Source: Rhodospirillaceae bacterium
GTDB lineage: Bacteria; Pseudomonadota; Alphaproteobacteria; UBA8366; GCA-2717185
Length of the DNA: 22,951 nucleotides
Direction: 5' to 3'
Assembly: GCA_002717185.1 (NCBI GenBank)
Contig: PBDC01000015.1
Coordinates: forward strand, 27,291 to 50,241
The notes under the pieces: model-generated
The model's input: the letters and a program-made list of their open reading frames with translations, nothing else
Database searches by the model: none
What the model was told of the DNA's origin: nothing
Part shown: piece by piece, positions 7,264 through 15,822 of the stretch
How positions within the stretch are numbered: position 1 is the stretch's first letter
How the letters are laid out: each line of letters starts with the position of its first letter
Program-made: the position numbers and the translations under genes

Positions 7264-8349
7264 ATGAAAACAAGCACCAAACTTAAAGCTGCCATCTTTG
7301 TCGTGGGCGTCGCGTTCGTCGGGTTTTTGTCGTATGAACTCTTCTACTGGCTAACTCACGTTTACGAATTCGATGCACGCATTAAAACGGAATTGACGAC
7401 ACTGTCTAGCCGCGTCGACGCCAGTATAGAAAAGATTTACGTTAAAGAAGGCGATGAGGTGAGCAAGGGACAACTTCTTGTCGCCTTGGACTCAGAGGTC
7501 GAGCGGCTGCGTATCGAAGGCTTCAAGGTTGACCTTGCTAGAGAGCGCGCTCGCGTTACCAAATTGCTTGCCGAGAAGGATGCTTTGCAGAAAAGTATTG
7601 CATCGAGAATGGCGACAAAGAACGAGGAGATCCGTGCCCTACGGATCGAGCATCAATCGATCAAGGACCGCCGCGATTTGGCTGCTAAAAACCTCAATCG
7701 ATCCAAGATCCTTCACAAAAAACAGCTGCTATCGTCAAGCAAACTAGAAGCGGAGCAAGTCAAGGTGTTGGCATTGGCTGGGGAATTAAACTTTGCCGCA
7801 GCGAAGGTGCGTGTGGCGGAGCGAGAGCTGGATGAGATTAAGGCGTCTCGCTCGAAAGTCGAAGTGCTGGTCTCTGAACTCGGTATCTCCAAGATCAACA
7901 TCGAGAAGGTAAAAATACTGATCGATGAATCCAAAGAGACGCTCAAGCATCGTTTCATTGTGAGCCCGATCGACGGCATCATCGATAACATCTTCAAGTA
8001 TGAAGGTGAGCATGTGGAAGAAGCCGAGCAACTCGTCCTCCTCCACGACAAGAATTCGTTCTGGATCGAGGCCAACATTGAAGAAACGCAACTACGGTAT
8101 CTGAAGGTTTCGCAGAATGTGGTCATCGATATCGATGCTTATCCGTTTGACAGTTTCGTTGGGACGGTGACCCGTATCGGCAGCGTTACGACGACGCAAA
8201 TGCACAATGGCGGCGACGTTAACGGCCGTGCCAGTAAGGCTACGCAACGTATACCCGTATATATAAAGTTGATCGACCCGCCAGAGCGCATCACGCCGGG
8301 TATGCTGGTTGAGGTGAATATACAGATTTACGATCAAATCGGATACTGA
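7264..8349 (+). CDS. HlyD/EmrA-type periplasmic membrane-fusion protein
   Basis: A 361-aa adaptor protein. Residues 8-29 form a single N-terminal membrane anchor (AAIFVVGVAFVGFLSYELFYWL). The lipoyl half-motif ASIEKIYVKEGDEVSKGQLL follows at about 53-72, then a long charged helical hairpin (about 80-225, rich in Glu, Lys, Arg and Leu). The second lipoyl half (IVSPIDGIIDNIF) is at 232-244 and the beta-barrel region (FWIEANIEETQL) at 266-277. Such proteins span the periplasm and link an inner-membrane exporter to an outer-membrane channel. It overlaps the following MFS gene by one base (TGATG at 8347-8351), so the two are coupled and form one exporter. No outer-membrane TolC-like gene is in the window. 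ATG 7264 has only a weak ribosome site, and a hairpin ends just before it. Confidence 0.93.
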   Translation: MKTSTKLKAAIFVVGVAFVGFLSYELFYWLTHVYEFDARIKTELTTLSSRVDASIEKIYVKEGDEVSKGQLLVALDSEVERLRIEGFKVDLARERARVTKLLAEKDALQKSIASRMATKNEEIRALRIEHQSIKDRRDLAAKNLNRSKILHKKQLLSSSKLEAEQVKVLALAGELNFAAAKVRVAERELDEIKASRSKVEVLVSELGISKINIEKVKILIDESKETLKHRFIVSPIDGIIDNIFKYEGEHVEEAEQLVLLHDKNSFWIEANIEETQLRYLKVSQNVVIDIDAYPFDSFVGTVTRIGSVTTTQMHNGGDVNGRASKATQRIPVYIKLIDPPERITPGMLVEVNIQIYDQIGY

Positions 8350-9722
8350 TGTCGCTGGCGAAGCTTGATTGGCGTGTCGTCCTGACGATAGCGACGGTCT
8401 CGATGCTGTTGCAGCAGGCATTCTCCTATGTCTGCCAGATTGCCTTACCTATACTTGCAGACCGGATCGCCGATGATTTTGGCATTTCGCGTGCCTGGCT
8501 AGGACTGTATTTATTCATCCAGAATGTCACGGCAATAATAGCAGCTATGGGCTGTGGCGGCTTTATCCTGAAATACGGCGCTTGGCGGGTTAGTCAAATC
8601 TGCTTACTTTTGATGGGCACTAGTCTGATCGTTATCGCTGGGGGAGTGCTCTGGCTTTATCCTTTGGGCGGCATTTTGCTCGGTGCCGGGGCGGTTTCGA
8701 CGCCTGCGAGTTCGCATATCCTTGCGCGTCACTGTCCGCGTCACCTGGCGCCTGTAGTCTTCTCCATTAAGCAAACTGGGGTGCCCGTGGGCAGCCTAAT
8801 CGGTGGGTTGCTGGTGCCGGCGTTGCTAGGTCTGGGTTTCTACATGGCGACGTTTCGAGAGTCTGTTTATCTCGACGCGTATGGGACAGCCTTCGTAACA
8901 GCAATCATCGTGTTCTCGGTCGGTATTATGCTGCAGCCGTTCCGTGCTTTTTTCGATGCCGACCGCGATCCCTCCATACAACCCTCCTTCTCTGGTGTGT
9001 CAGAGACTATGAAGATTGTCGTCTCTGATCCCAATTTGAGGGACCTTGCCTTTGCAGGATTCGCTTTCGGTGGTTTGCAATCTATTTATTCCGGCTTTTT
9101 CATCCTCTATCTTATCGACGGTTTGGAATACAGCGAGGTCGACGCTGGCCTAGCTTTCGCCATCGCTAGTACGACTGCTGTCGTCGCCCGTATCGGCTGG
9201 GGTTGGCTGGGTAGCACTATCGTCTCACCCCGTGTCGTTATGGGATTGATTGGACTGTTCGGTGCCGTGGCTGCGGTTCTGACTGGCTATTACGATTTCG
9301 ACTGGAGTTTTACGGCTATCGTGGCCACAGCAATCCTCTACAACATCACCGCTTTGAGTTGGCACGGCATTTTATTGGCCGAAATTGCTCGCCTTGCGCC
9401 ATTGGATAAAGTTGGCGGCGTTACTGGTGGTGTGCTGTCTTTTACTTCTGTCGCGATGATGATTTATCCGGTGTTTTACGGCAGTGTATTGTTTGTCACC
9501 GACTCCTACGGTGCAGGCTTCTTTGTTGGTGCGGTGCCGTCGCTGATCGCTGCCTTTGTGTTTTTCCGGCCGGCCGTAAAAGGGTCGTGGCTTAAGATCG
9601 TACTTGATGCGCTGCGTTGGACTGTATCTCCGGCGCGCTTGGTTTATGCCGCGTCGGTTGCCTTGATCGGGGGCGTTGTTGGCGCCGCATGGGTATACGG
9701 GTCAATAAAATCGATCTTTTAA
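8349..9722 (+). CDS. Major facilitator superfamily transporter paired with the HlyD-type protein
   Basis: A 457-aa integral membrane protein. Hydrophobic segments lie at roughly 10-33, 50-72, 80-101, 102-122, 141-165, 178-196, 229-251, 262-283, 296-316, 324-346, 358-382 and 391-410, with a further one near the C-terminus (432-452), giving 12 plus one by eye. FSIKQTGVPVGSLIGG is a motif of the general MFS_1 group; the 14-segment DHA2/EmrB layout usual for EmrA partners is not seen. Together with the preceding gene it probably exports a small organic compound across both membranes, driven by the proton gradient. The start overlaps the previous stop by one base. The substrate is unknown; the neighbouring amidohydrolase and dioxygenases suggest an organic acid or amide, by context only. 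Confidence 0.92.
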   Translation: MSLAKLDWRVVLTIATVSMLLQQAFSYVCQIALPILADRIADDFGISRAWLGLYLFIQNVTAIIAAMGCGGFILKYGAWRVSQICLLLMGTSLIVIAGGVLWLYPLGGILLGAGAVSTPASSHILARHCPRHLAPVVFSIKQTGVPVGSLIGGLLVPALLGLGFYMATFRESVYLDAYGTAFVTAIIVFSVGIMLQPFRAFFDADRDPSIQPSFSGVSETMKIVVSDPNLRDLAFAGFAFGGLQSIYSGFFILYLIDGLEYSEVDAGLAFAIASTTAVVARIGWGWLGSTIVSPRVVMGLIGLFGAVAAVLTGYYDFDWSFTAIVATAILYNITALSWHGILLAEIARLAPLDKVGGVTGGVLSFTSVAMMIYPVFYGSVLFVTDSYGAGFFVGAVPSLIAAFVFFRPAVKGSWLKIVLDALRWTVSPARLVYAASVALIGGVVGAAWVYGSIKSIF

Positions 9723-9830
9723 TCTATAAAAATATTAGGTGCTTTGATGGTTTTTTGTAGTTGATCGGTTAAAAACTGGCGGGTTGCGCCTATGAACAAA
9801 TTTATGGACTAGTTTGTCTTCCCATTAGAC

Positions 9831-9858
9831 TTGCACGCGCAATGTTAGTAGCGATGAT
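9831..9858 (+). promoter_or_regulatory. queC: Possible sigma70-type promoter for queC
   Basis: TTGCAC (9831-9836), a 16-base spacer and GATGAT (9853-9858) lie 29 bases before the queC ATG. The boxes are imperfect and were judged by eye only. Confidence 0.25.
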
Positions 9859-9887
9859 ACCAAAGTTTTTAATTCAAGGATCATTGG

Positions 9888-10601
9888 ATGGCACATGTGG
9901 AAGAGAGTGCTCTTGTGCTGTTTTCTGGCGGTCAGGATTCCGCTGCTTGTCTTGCGTGGGCACTTGACCGGTTCTCGACCGTGGAGACTATTGGCTTCGA
10001 TTATGGTCAACGTCACGCGGTGGAACTTGACTGCCGTGGCTCAGTGATCCAGACGCTCCGTGATCGGTTCCCGGATTGGTCCGATCGGCTAGGCGACGAC
10101 CATCTGATCGACTTGGGGTTTCTTGGTGCGATCGGTGATACAGCCATGACCCGCGATGTCGAAATTCAAATGGGCGCAGATGGACTGCCCAACACTTTTG
10201 TCCCAGGCCGCAATTTGCTGTTCTTCATCACAGCCGGAGCGCTGGCCTACCGCCGGGGACTGCAACACATCGTTGGTGGCATGTGTGAAACCGATTATTC
10301 TGGATATCCAGACTGCCGTGACAGTACTATCAAGGCGATGCAGGTTGCGCTGACCCTCGGCATGGATCGACGTTTCGTGCTTCACACACCACTGATGTGG
10401 ATTAATAAGGCGGAGACTTGGGCTTTGGCCGACCGCCTTGGCGGAGCTCCGCTAATTGATATCCTGCTTGAGGAAACTCACACCTGCTACACTGGGAACC
10501 GCACTCTCAGGCATGACTGGGGCTATGGCTGCGGCGCGTGCCCAGCCTGCGAATTGAGGGCGGCAGGCTACGAACGGTTTAGGGCAGGAGAAAATGCATG
10601 A
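9888..10601 (+). CDS. queC: 7-cyano-7-deazaguanine (preQ0) synthase QueC
   Basis: A 237-aa protein, normal QueC length. The ATP-pyrophosphatase loop is [10 protein letters not shown] (11-20). Further family blocks are FDYGQRH (37-43), PNTFVPGRN (101-109), [15 protein letters not shown] (131-145) and [16 protein letters not shown] (167-182). The zinc site is C200, C215, C218 and C221 (CxxCxxC). It converts 7-carboxy-7-deazaguanine to preQ0 with ammonia and ATP, feeding queuosine in tRNA or deazaguanine modification of DNA. AAGGA lies seven bases before ATG 9888. Unusually, no queD, queE or queF is adjacent; instead its stop overlaps the start of a MetX-like hydrolase (ATGA, 10598-10601). The conserved blocks make it a canonical QueC, not a divergent QatC-type defence protein. 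Confidence 0.96.
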   Translation: MAHVEESALVLFSGGQDSAACLAWALDRFSTVETIGFDYGQRHAVELDCRGSVIQTLRDRFPDWSDRLGDDHLIDLGFLGAIGDTAMTRDVEIQMGADGLPNTFVPGRNLLFFITAGALAYRRGLQHIVGGMCETDYSGYPDCRDSTIKAMQVALTLGMDRRFVLHTPLMWINKAETWALADRLGGAPLIDILLEETHTCYTGNRTLRHDWGYGCGACPACELRAAGYERFRAGENA

Positions 10602-11611
10602 CAGACTACAAACGCTTCGAACTGGGTGATCTGCGGTTGCAATGTGGCATTACCCTGCCAGGGGCTTTCCTCGCCTATAAGACCTACGGCACCTTGGCCG
10701 CAGACAAATCCAATGTAGTCCTTTATCCGACATCCTTTGGCGCGCAACACAGCGACATCGAATGGTTGATTGGGCCTGGTCATATCCTCGATACTGACCG
10801 CTGGTTTGTTATCATCCCGAACATGTTCGGCAACGGCTTATCGACCTCCCCCAGCAATGTGGGCGAGCCCTTCGACAAGGGTCGCTTTCCGGAAATTACT
10901 CATTGGGACAATATTCATGCGCAAAAGCGGCTACTGGAGGAGGCGTTCGGCGTTACACGGCTTGCACTTGCTTATGGCTGGTCTATGGGCGCACAACAGG
11001 CTCTGCATTGGGGCGCAATCTTTCCGGACCGCGTGGACAAGATTTGCGCCGTCTGCGGTGCAGCCCGAACCTCGCCGCATAATAAGGTGTTTATCGACGG
11101 CGTTCGCGCAACACTGACGGCGGACCCTGGCCACCGAAACGGATATTTTGAGGAGCGTCCGGTTAAAGGTTTGCGCGCCATGGGACGCGTCTATGCCGGC
11201 TGGGCCATGTCGCAGGCATTTTATCGTGAGCATCTTTATCTGGAGCATGGTTTCGGTTCACTGGAAGACTATCTGGTACGTGGCTGGGAAGCCAATTATT
11301 TGCGCCGCGACCCAGAGAACTTGCTCGCCATGCTTGGAGTTTGGGAACGTTGTGATGTCAGTGATAACGAAATTTTTGCTGGCGAACTCGACCGAGCATT
11401 GGGCTCTATTACAGCGGAAACCTTGATTATGCCTGGACGCACCGACCTTTATTTCACACCGGAGGACAGTGAGGTGGAAACCGCCAAAATTCCGAACGCC
11501 ACCTATCGTCCTATAGAATCTATCTGGGGTCACCGCGCCGGCAATCCGATCGAATGCGTTGAGGACCAGGAATTTCTTCGCGAGGCGGTACGCGTACTGA
11601 TGGCGGGGTAA
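10598..11611 (+). CDS. Homoserine O-acetyltransferase-like (MetX-like) alpha/beta hydrolase
   Basis: A 337-aa alpha/beta-hydrolase protein whose N-terminus ([22 protein letters not shown]) and overall order match the MetX-like group. The catalytic triad can be placed as S129 in GWSMG, D283 in MPGRTDLYF and H312 in WGHRAGNP. True homoserine acetyltransferases carry GGSMGG and a longer lid, so acyl transfer to homoserine is not assured; an esterase or other hydrolase is as likely. It probably acts in the cytoplasm. The start overlaps the queC stop by four bases, so it is translated from the queC transcript with coupling. What links a hydrolase to preQ0 synthesis is not known to me. Confidence 0.88.
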   Translation: MTDYKRFELGDLRLQCGITLPGAFLAYKTYGTLAADKSNVVLYPTSFGAQHSDIEWLIGPGHILDTDRWFVIIPNMFGNGLSTSPSNVGEPFDKGRFPEITHWDNIHAQKRLLEEAFGVTRLALAYGWSMGAQQALHWGAIFPDRVDKICAVCGAARTSPHNKVFIDGVRATLTADPGHRNGYFEERPVKGLRAMGRVYAGWAMSQAFYREHLYLEHGFGSLEDYLVRGWEANYLRRDPENLLAMLGVWERCDVSDNEIFAGELDRALGSITAETLIMPGRTDLYFTPEDSEVETAKIPNATYRPIESIWGHRAGNPIECVEDQEFLREAVRVLMAG

Positions 11612-11633
11612 AAGGCAGTCCTAGTTCCTGTCT

Positions 11634-11645
11634 TCCGCCGGCGGA
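11634..11645. repeat. Perfect 12-bp GC palindrome after the hydrolase gene
   Basis: TCCGCCGGCGGA is self-complementary and lies between the MetX-like gene and the crotonase gene. There is no T-run after it, so it is not a classical terminator. It may be a protein-binding site or chance. Confidence 0.25.
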
Positions 11646-11716
11646 TGCGACGTGACAATATGCGGCTCAACGGCGCGCGGCGCTTCATATGAACATAAGA
11701 TTGGAAGGACAATCCG

Positions 11717-12529
11717 ATGGGAAAACAGCACGTCATCTATGACGTTCGTGAGCAGATCGCGACGATAACCCTGAACCGGCCAGAAGCTAAGAACGCGTTA
11801 TCAACAGAAATGCGCGAACAGCTCGATGCGGCGCTGAACGAGACGCGTGACCGTTCGGGCGGCGACGTGAAGGCTTTAATCATCACCGGTGCTGGCGGGG
11901 CATTCTGTGCCGGTGGTGATGTGAAAGGGATGAATAACTCGCAGCAATCTGGCGGCGTGGAAGCAAACGCATCGCGCAGCCGTATGCGGGGTAGTCACAG
12001 CACTATTTACAATCTGTTTCATATCGAATTGCCAGTGATCACACTGGTCGATGGGGCGGCTGCGGGGGCTGGGGCAAATATCGCCCTCGCTGGAGATTTT
12101 GTGTTGGCGACGCCGCGCGCCTTTTTTATGCAGGCTTTTGCTCGCATAGGCCTTGTGCCTGATTGGAGTGGTTTTTATATCCTGCCGCGGCTAGTTGGCC
12201 AGATGCGTGCCAAGGAACTGGTCTTCTCCGGCCGTCGGGTCTATGCAGAGGAAGCTAAAGAAATGGGCATGATTTACGATGTGGTAAGCCAGGATAATGC
12301 AATGGAGGAGGCGCGTTCCTTTGCCAGTCGCTTTACGCACGCCTCGACCACGGCTATCGGTGTGGCCAAAAACGTGCTTAACCAGTCCTACAGCCAAGAC
12401 CATAGGACATTGCTAGAAATGGAGGCGGCCGGTCAGTCGATCTGTCGTGATACTGAGTTTCACAAGGAGGCAGTGCGCCGCTTCGCCGACAAGGAAACCC
12501 CGCTCTATAATTGGGAATCCTTCAAATAG
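11717..12529 (+). CDS. Enoyl-CoA hydratase/isomerase family protein, PaaG-like
   Basis: A 270-aa crotonase. The oxyanion-hole segments are GAFCAGGDVKGM (61-72) and DGAAAGAGANIALAGD (112-127). Both Glu residues of classical enoyl-CoA hydratase are absent: N121 replaces the first and F141 the second. Instead D149 in RIGLVPDW matches the catalytic Asp of PaaG-type isomerases, and MQAFARIGLVPD is typical of that group. It may thus isomerise or hydrate an unusual acyl-CoA, such as an aromatic-ring-derived intermediate, but no other paa gene is present. GGAAGGA precedes ATG 11717 by a good distance. It lies about 105 bp after the MetX-like hydrolase and may share its transcript. Confidence 0.92.
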   Translation: MGKQHVIYDVREQIATITLNRPEAKNALSTEMREQLDAALNETRDRSGGDVKALIITGAGGAFCAGGDVKGMNNSQQSGGVEANASRSRMRGSHSTIYNLFHIELPVITLVDGAAAGAGANIALAGDFVLATPRAFFMQAFARIGLVPDWSGFYILPRLVGQMRAKELVFSGRRVYAEEAKEMGMIYDVVSQDNAMEEARSFASRFTHASTTAIGVAKNVLNQSYSQDHRTLLEMEAAGQSICRDTEFHKEAVRRFADKETPLYNWESFK

Positions 12530-13015
12530 GCTAATGAGGGTTATCAGGGCTGTGAATTGCCGAGCTAGTAGATACAATTGCGATACGGGCAAGCGCTCAG
12601 CTAGCTGACCAAAATTTTACCTCACAACGTCTTTTAACCGGAGCTGATGAAACTAGACTGCGCCGGAGCGAATATTGGTCATAAGTTTTGGAGCACCGAA
12701 TAGGTGGGCGAGCTGGGGGTTCCCCCTCGCTTACACGACGAATACAATCATCTGCTGATTGATAAAGTTTTGGTTTATTCGTTCGTGCACTGGGTCTAGA
12801 TGGACTGGCGGTGGATGCCGTTTGCAGAGGACGATGCGGCAACTCCAGCGCGACGTAAAATACGTCTGTATAAAAGGGGATACGGCACCAAACACATGCT
12901 ATTCTGCACGTGGCTCGCTTACGAGTGAGGGGCGCGAGTTCTTGCTCTGGCGCATTCAGGTCTTCATAAGTAAGTGACTATCGCGCTGCTCAGAGTGTTC
13001 GGTTGGGGCGTCCGG
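12530..13015. other. 486-bp gap with no clear gene
   Basis: This space lies between the ends of the crotonase gene (+) and the Rid gene (-). It has one GC-rich hairpin (GCGAG at 12708-12712, G-run and C-run around GTTC, CTCGC-type arm to 12730) without a T-run, and one short open frame (12800-12928). I see no tRNA, transposon end or regulatory RNA. Its lack of coding pattern suggests degraded sequence. Confidence 0.5.
12800..12928 (+). CDS. Doubtful 42-aa open frame
   Basis: ATG 12800 to TGA 12926-12928 encodes a small basic, aromatic-rich peptide (MDWRWMPFAEDD at the start, TWLAYE at the end). An in-frame stop precedes the ATG directly, so it is not the tail of a longer frame. There is no clear ribosome site and no recognised family. 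Confidence 0.15.
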   Translation: MDWRWMPFAEDDAATPARRKIRLYKRGYGTKHMLFCTWLAYE

Positions 13016-13423
13016 TTATGTTTCGTCCGTGGCTGGTAAATAGCCGACCGCCTCGATCTCAACACAAAGTTCCGGACGGACCAGTTTGCTGATTTCGATC
13101 AGCGTAGAGACCGGGTAGTTACCGTTAAAAAATTCACGCCGCGCGCGCCAGACCTCGTCGCGATCATTGATATCAGTCAAGTAGATCAAAACTTTGACTA
13201 CATCGTCCATGGTGCCACCGGCGGCTTCCATAAGATGCTTAATCTTTGTGAAGATCGTTACAGCTTGGGTATAGGCGTCGTTGTCATGAATTGCGCCGTC
13301 AAAGTCCTGACCGCGTGCGGTCAAGCCGGCGATGTAAACGTGCCTATCAACTATCAAGCAGTTCGACCAGGTATCCGCCGGAGGCTCCCCAACGTTTGGA
13401 TGGGTCACGCGTTGCTTGGACAT
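13016..13423 (-). CDS. Rid/YjgF-family protein lacking the catalytic Arg
   Basis: A 135-aa protein with the YjgF/YER057c/UK114 pattern: VYIAGLTARG (29-38), DAYTQAVTIFTKIKHLMEAAGGTMDDVVK (49-77), VLIYLTDIND and CVEIEAVGY (120-128). Archetypal RidA proteins have Arg105 in YPARS, which binds the 2-imino acid; here the aligned residue is S106 in YPVST. It therefore probably belongs to a Rid4-7-type branch with another, often unproven role near catabolic genes, not to imine-deaminating RidA. AAGGAGA precedes ATG 13423. It starts 22 bp after the SDR gene ends and is co-transcribed with it, so it may act on the product of the SDR. Confidence 0.9.
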   Translation of the reverse strand: MSKQRVTHPNVGEPPADTWSNCLIVDRHVYIAGLTARGQDFDGAIHDNDAYTQAVTIFTKIKHLMEAAGGTMDDVVKVLIYLTDINDRDEVWRARREFFNGNYPVSTLIEISKLVRPELCVEIEAVGYLPATDET

Positions 13424-13445
13424 ACTTGTTTCTCCTTATTATAAA

Positions 13446-14216
13446 TTACCGCCATCCGCCGCCACCGTTCACGTAAACGGTGTCCGCGGTCATGAATTCA
13501 CAGGCATCGGAACACATGAAAAGAACTAATTCAGCAATTTCTTCCGGCTGGCCAAAGCGCTTCATTGGGACGTCATTGCGGAATTGCTCCATCAGTGCTT
13601 CCGAGGTCGCGGCAGATCTCTGAAATGCTGTTTCCACGGGACCTGGCGAAATCGACATGCAACGGATGCCTTGGCTCGCAAACTCGCGCGCGACACCAAG
13701 GGTCATGGTAAAGACCGCGCCCTTGGCTGAAGCATAGTGAATTGAGGTGCCTGGACCGCCGCGCTTGTGCGACATGCTTGCCATGTTAACGATGACACCT
13801 TTACCGGTTTCAAGCATGTGTGGCAGTGCTGCCTGCATACCGTAAAATACGCCATTCACGTTGATGTCGTAGGTTTCCTTCCAGAGGTCATCGTCGATCT
13901 CCATAAAGGTCGATCGGCGCACCGCGGAGCCGGCTGAATTAAAAAGGAAGTCGATACCACCATAAGCGCTTTTCGCGGCATCTACCATTTCCTCTACGGC
14001 GGTGCGGTTACGCACATCTGTGGAAGTAGCCAACGCTTGAGCGCCGCTATCATTGACTTGGGTAACTGTTTCTTGGGCGGCATCACCGTTAATGTCAGCG
14101 CACAGCACATTTGCACCCTCGCGAGCGAAGACCAACGCCGTGGCGCGACCAATACCGCTACCAGCGCCGGTGATGACGATGGTTTTGTTCTGAAAATAAT
14201 CCGGTGTCTTCGGCAT
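13446..14216 (-). CDS. Short-chain dehydrogenase/reductase (SDR)
   Basis: A 256-aa classical SDR. The nucleotide-binding motif is TGAGSGIG (16-23), D41 after the second strand (CADINGD) favours NAD(H), NSAG is at 93-96, and the catalytic residues are in VNMASMS (143-149) with Y161-x3-K165 (YASAK). The tail SPGPVETAF and VYVNGGGGWR are family-typical. It oxidises or reduces an alcohol/carbonyl in the cytoplasm; the substrate is unknown. It is the first gene of a two-gene minus-strand unit with the Rid-family gene and is divergent from the TPR gene, with about 150 bp between starts. Confidence 0.93.
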   Translation of the reverse strand: MPKTPDYFQNKTIVITGAGSGIGRATALVFAREGANVLCADINGDAAQETVTQVNDSGAQALATSTDVRNRTAVEEMVDAAKSAYGGIDFLFNSAGSAVRRSTFMEIDDDLWKETYDINVNGVFYGMQAALPHMLETGKGVIVNMASMSHKRGGPGTSIHYASAKGAVFTMTLGVAREFASQGIRCMSISPGPVETAFQRSAATSEALMEQFRNDVPMKRFGQPEEIAELVLFMCSDACEFMTADTVYVNGGGGWR

Positions 14217-14364
14217 GCTCGCCCCCGCTATTGTTCCTTTGCTGCCGTTAATTGTGGACTGTGTTCAGTATGAAGGGCAATGCTGTGTTTGCGCAGGTTT
14301 CTCTTGGCTGAGACTCGTGGCACATTGGGGGGACTGTCGATTTGCCTCTGTGAGGGAGTGCTGC
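14217..14364. promoter_or_regulatory. Divergent intergenic region, SDR-Rid unit versus TTC38-like gene
   Basis: This 148-bp space must hold both promoters, since the genes on each side start outward. GAGGGAG (14352-14358) is a good ribosome site for ATG 14365. No clear operator repeat was seen. Confidence 0.35.
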
Positions 14365-15822
14365 ATGGGCTTAAAAGATATTCGAGGTGTTCCAACTTCG
14401 ACCCGCAGTCAAGCTTCACTTGACCAACTTGAAGCAGCGCTTGATCTGGCGATCACCATGCGTGCCGATCCCATTGCATTACTCGATGAGGCGTTGGAAG
14501 AAAAACCTGGTTTCGTCCTCGGCCTGTGTTTGCGCGCCGAAATGCTGTTGCTGACGACGGAGCGCGCGCGGTTGCCGCAGGTCGCACGAGATGTAGAGAT
14601 GGCTGAGGCGTTGACAGGTAAGGCGAACGATCGAGAGCGTGGTCATATCGCAGCTATTCGTGCGTGGCTGGAAGGTGATTTGGAAAGGGCAACGGACTGC
14701 TGGGAGTCTGTTTTATTGAACTACCCCCGCGACCTGATTGCCCTTTATTGTGCTCATATGACTGACTTCTTTCTCGGCGAGGCACCGCAGATGCGTGATC
14801 GGATTTCCCGGGCGTTGCGCGGTTGGGATGCGGACACGGCGGGTTACGGATATGTGCTGGGAATGTATGCCTTTGCGTTGGAAGAGGCCGGCGATTTCAC
14901 TCGTGGCGAGGAATATGGCCGTAAGGCGGTCGAGCTTAATCCGCTCGATGTATACGCGATCCACGCGGTGGCCCATGTAATGGAAATGCAGGGCCGACAG
15001 GAGGATGGTATCAATTGGATGACAGAACGGCAGTCCGACTGGGCTGTCGATTGCGGTTTCGCGATTCATCTATGGTGGCACACGGCTATGTATCACCTCG
15101 ATCTAGAGCAATACGACAGGGTTTTCGAGATCTATGAGAATGGAATTCGCCATAGTGCTGACGGTATTTCCCTGGAGGAACTGGACGCGGCGTCAATGCT
15201 TTGGCGGCTCAACCTCTTGGGTGTTGATGTCGGCGACCGTTGGTGGGAATTGGCAGACCGGTGGGAGCCGAGCGCCGAGGACACCTACTACGCATTCAAC
15301 GATATGCACGCGATGATGACTTTCGCCGGGGCTGGTCGCGATATGGCAGCTGCGAAGTTGTTGGCCGCGACGGCCAGTTACGTAACCGAGCGAGGCGGGA
15401 CCAATGCGCAGATGACTAAGGATGTTGGCATTCCGGTTTGCCGCGCGTTACTGGCTTTCAGCAGGCAGGACTACGGTGTGGTCGTCGATCTGTTGCTGCC
15501 AATTAGGTACCGCAGCAATGTATTCGGTGGCAGCTACGCGCAGCGTGACGTGATTGCACTTACCTTGATTGAGGCAGCAATCCGAGCGGGCCGTTTCCCC
15601 CTTGCTCACGCACTGCTGGCGGAACGTGCAGCGCTCAAGGAAAACAGCCCGATGACCTGGAAATTGATGGCGCGCGCATTGGATGGTTTGGGCGACAGGC
15701 CCGCCGCGGATAATGCTAGAGGGCGTGCCGAAGCGCTGCTTGCAGGTATCCGACCGATGGTGCGCGACAATACCGGCTTGCGCGACGATCCAGTCTTTAT
15801 TCCCGGTGGTTGCCTTCTATAA
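14365..15822 (+). CDS. Tetratricopeptide repeat protein of the TTC38 family
   Basis: A 485-aa all-helical protein. Blocks shared with eukaryotic TTC38 proteins run in the same order: a helical pair ending GDLERATDCWESVLLNYPRD (104-123), FFLGEAPQMRDRI (135-147), YVLGMYAFALEEAGDF (163-178), a TPR unit AVELNPLDVYAIHAVAHVMEMQ (188-209), and near the C-terminus LLPIRYR and GGSYAQRD. The length also fits (human TTC38 is about 469 aa). The family's biochemical role is not established; TPRs suggest protein binding. The conserved His residues in IHAVAH may be important. The frame is open back to 14215, but the ATG at 14365 with GAGGGAG before it fits; the extra 50 residues are Cys/Trp-rich and lack similarity. 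The 260-bp space after it shows nothing but a weak five-base inverted repeat (15831-15846). Confidence 0.9.
   Translation: MGLKDIRGVPTSTRSQASLDQLEAALDLAITMRADPIALLDEALEEKPGFVLGLCLRAEMLLLTTERARLPQVARDVEMAEALTGKANDRERGHIAAIRAWLEGDLERATDCWESVLLNYPRDLIALYCAHMTDFFLGEAPQMRDRISRALRGWDADTAGYGYVLGMYAFALEEAGDFTRGEEYGRKAVELNPLDVYAIHAVAHVMEMQGRQEDGINWMTERQSDWAVDCGFAIHLWWHTAMYHLDLEQYDRVFEIYENGIRHSADGISLEELDAASMLWRLNLLGVDVGDRWWELADRWEPSAEDTYYAFNDMHAMMTFAGAGRDMAAAKLLAATASYVTERGGTNAQMTKDVGIPVCRALLAFSRQDYGVVVDLLLPIRYRSNVFGGSYAQRDVIALTLIEAAIRAGRFPLAHALLAERAALKENSPMTWKLMARALDGLGDRPAADNARGRAEALLAGIRPMVRDNTGLRDDPVFIPGGCLL

Noticed and set aside
9723..9887. preQ1 riboswitch before queC
   Set aside because: I could not find the stem-loop with an A-rich tail and the conserved C-rich loop needed for the compact class; nothing folds convincingly by eye.
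9888..10601. QatC-type defence protein
   Set aside because: All canonical QueC blocks, including the zinc Cys set, are present and no QatA, QatB or QatD-like gene is next to it.
12708..12730. tRNA T-arm or rho-independent terminator
   Set aside because: The GGGGGTTCCCCC core resembles a T-arm only superficially, no other tRNA arms fit, and there is no T-run for a terminator.
14215..14364. N-terminal 50 residues of the TPR-protein frame from ATG 14215
   Set aside because: The ATG overlaps the divergent SDR start, the residues are Cys/Trp-rich without similarity, and ATG 14365 has a good ribosome site.
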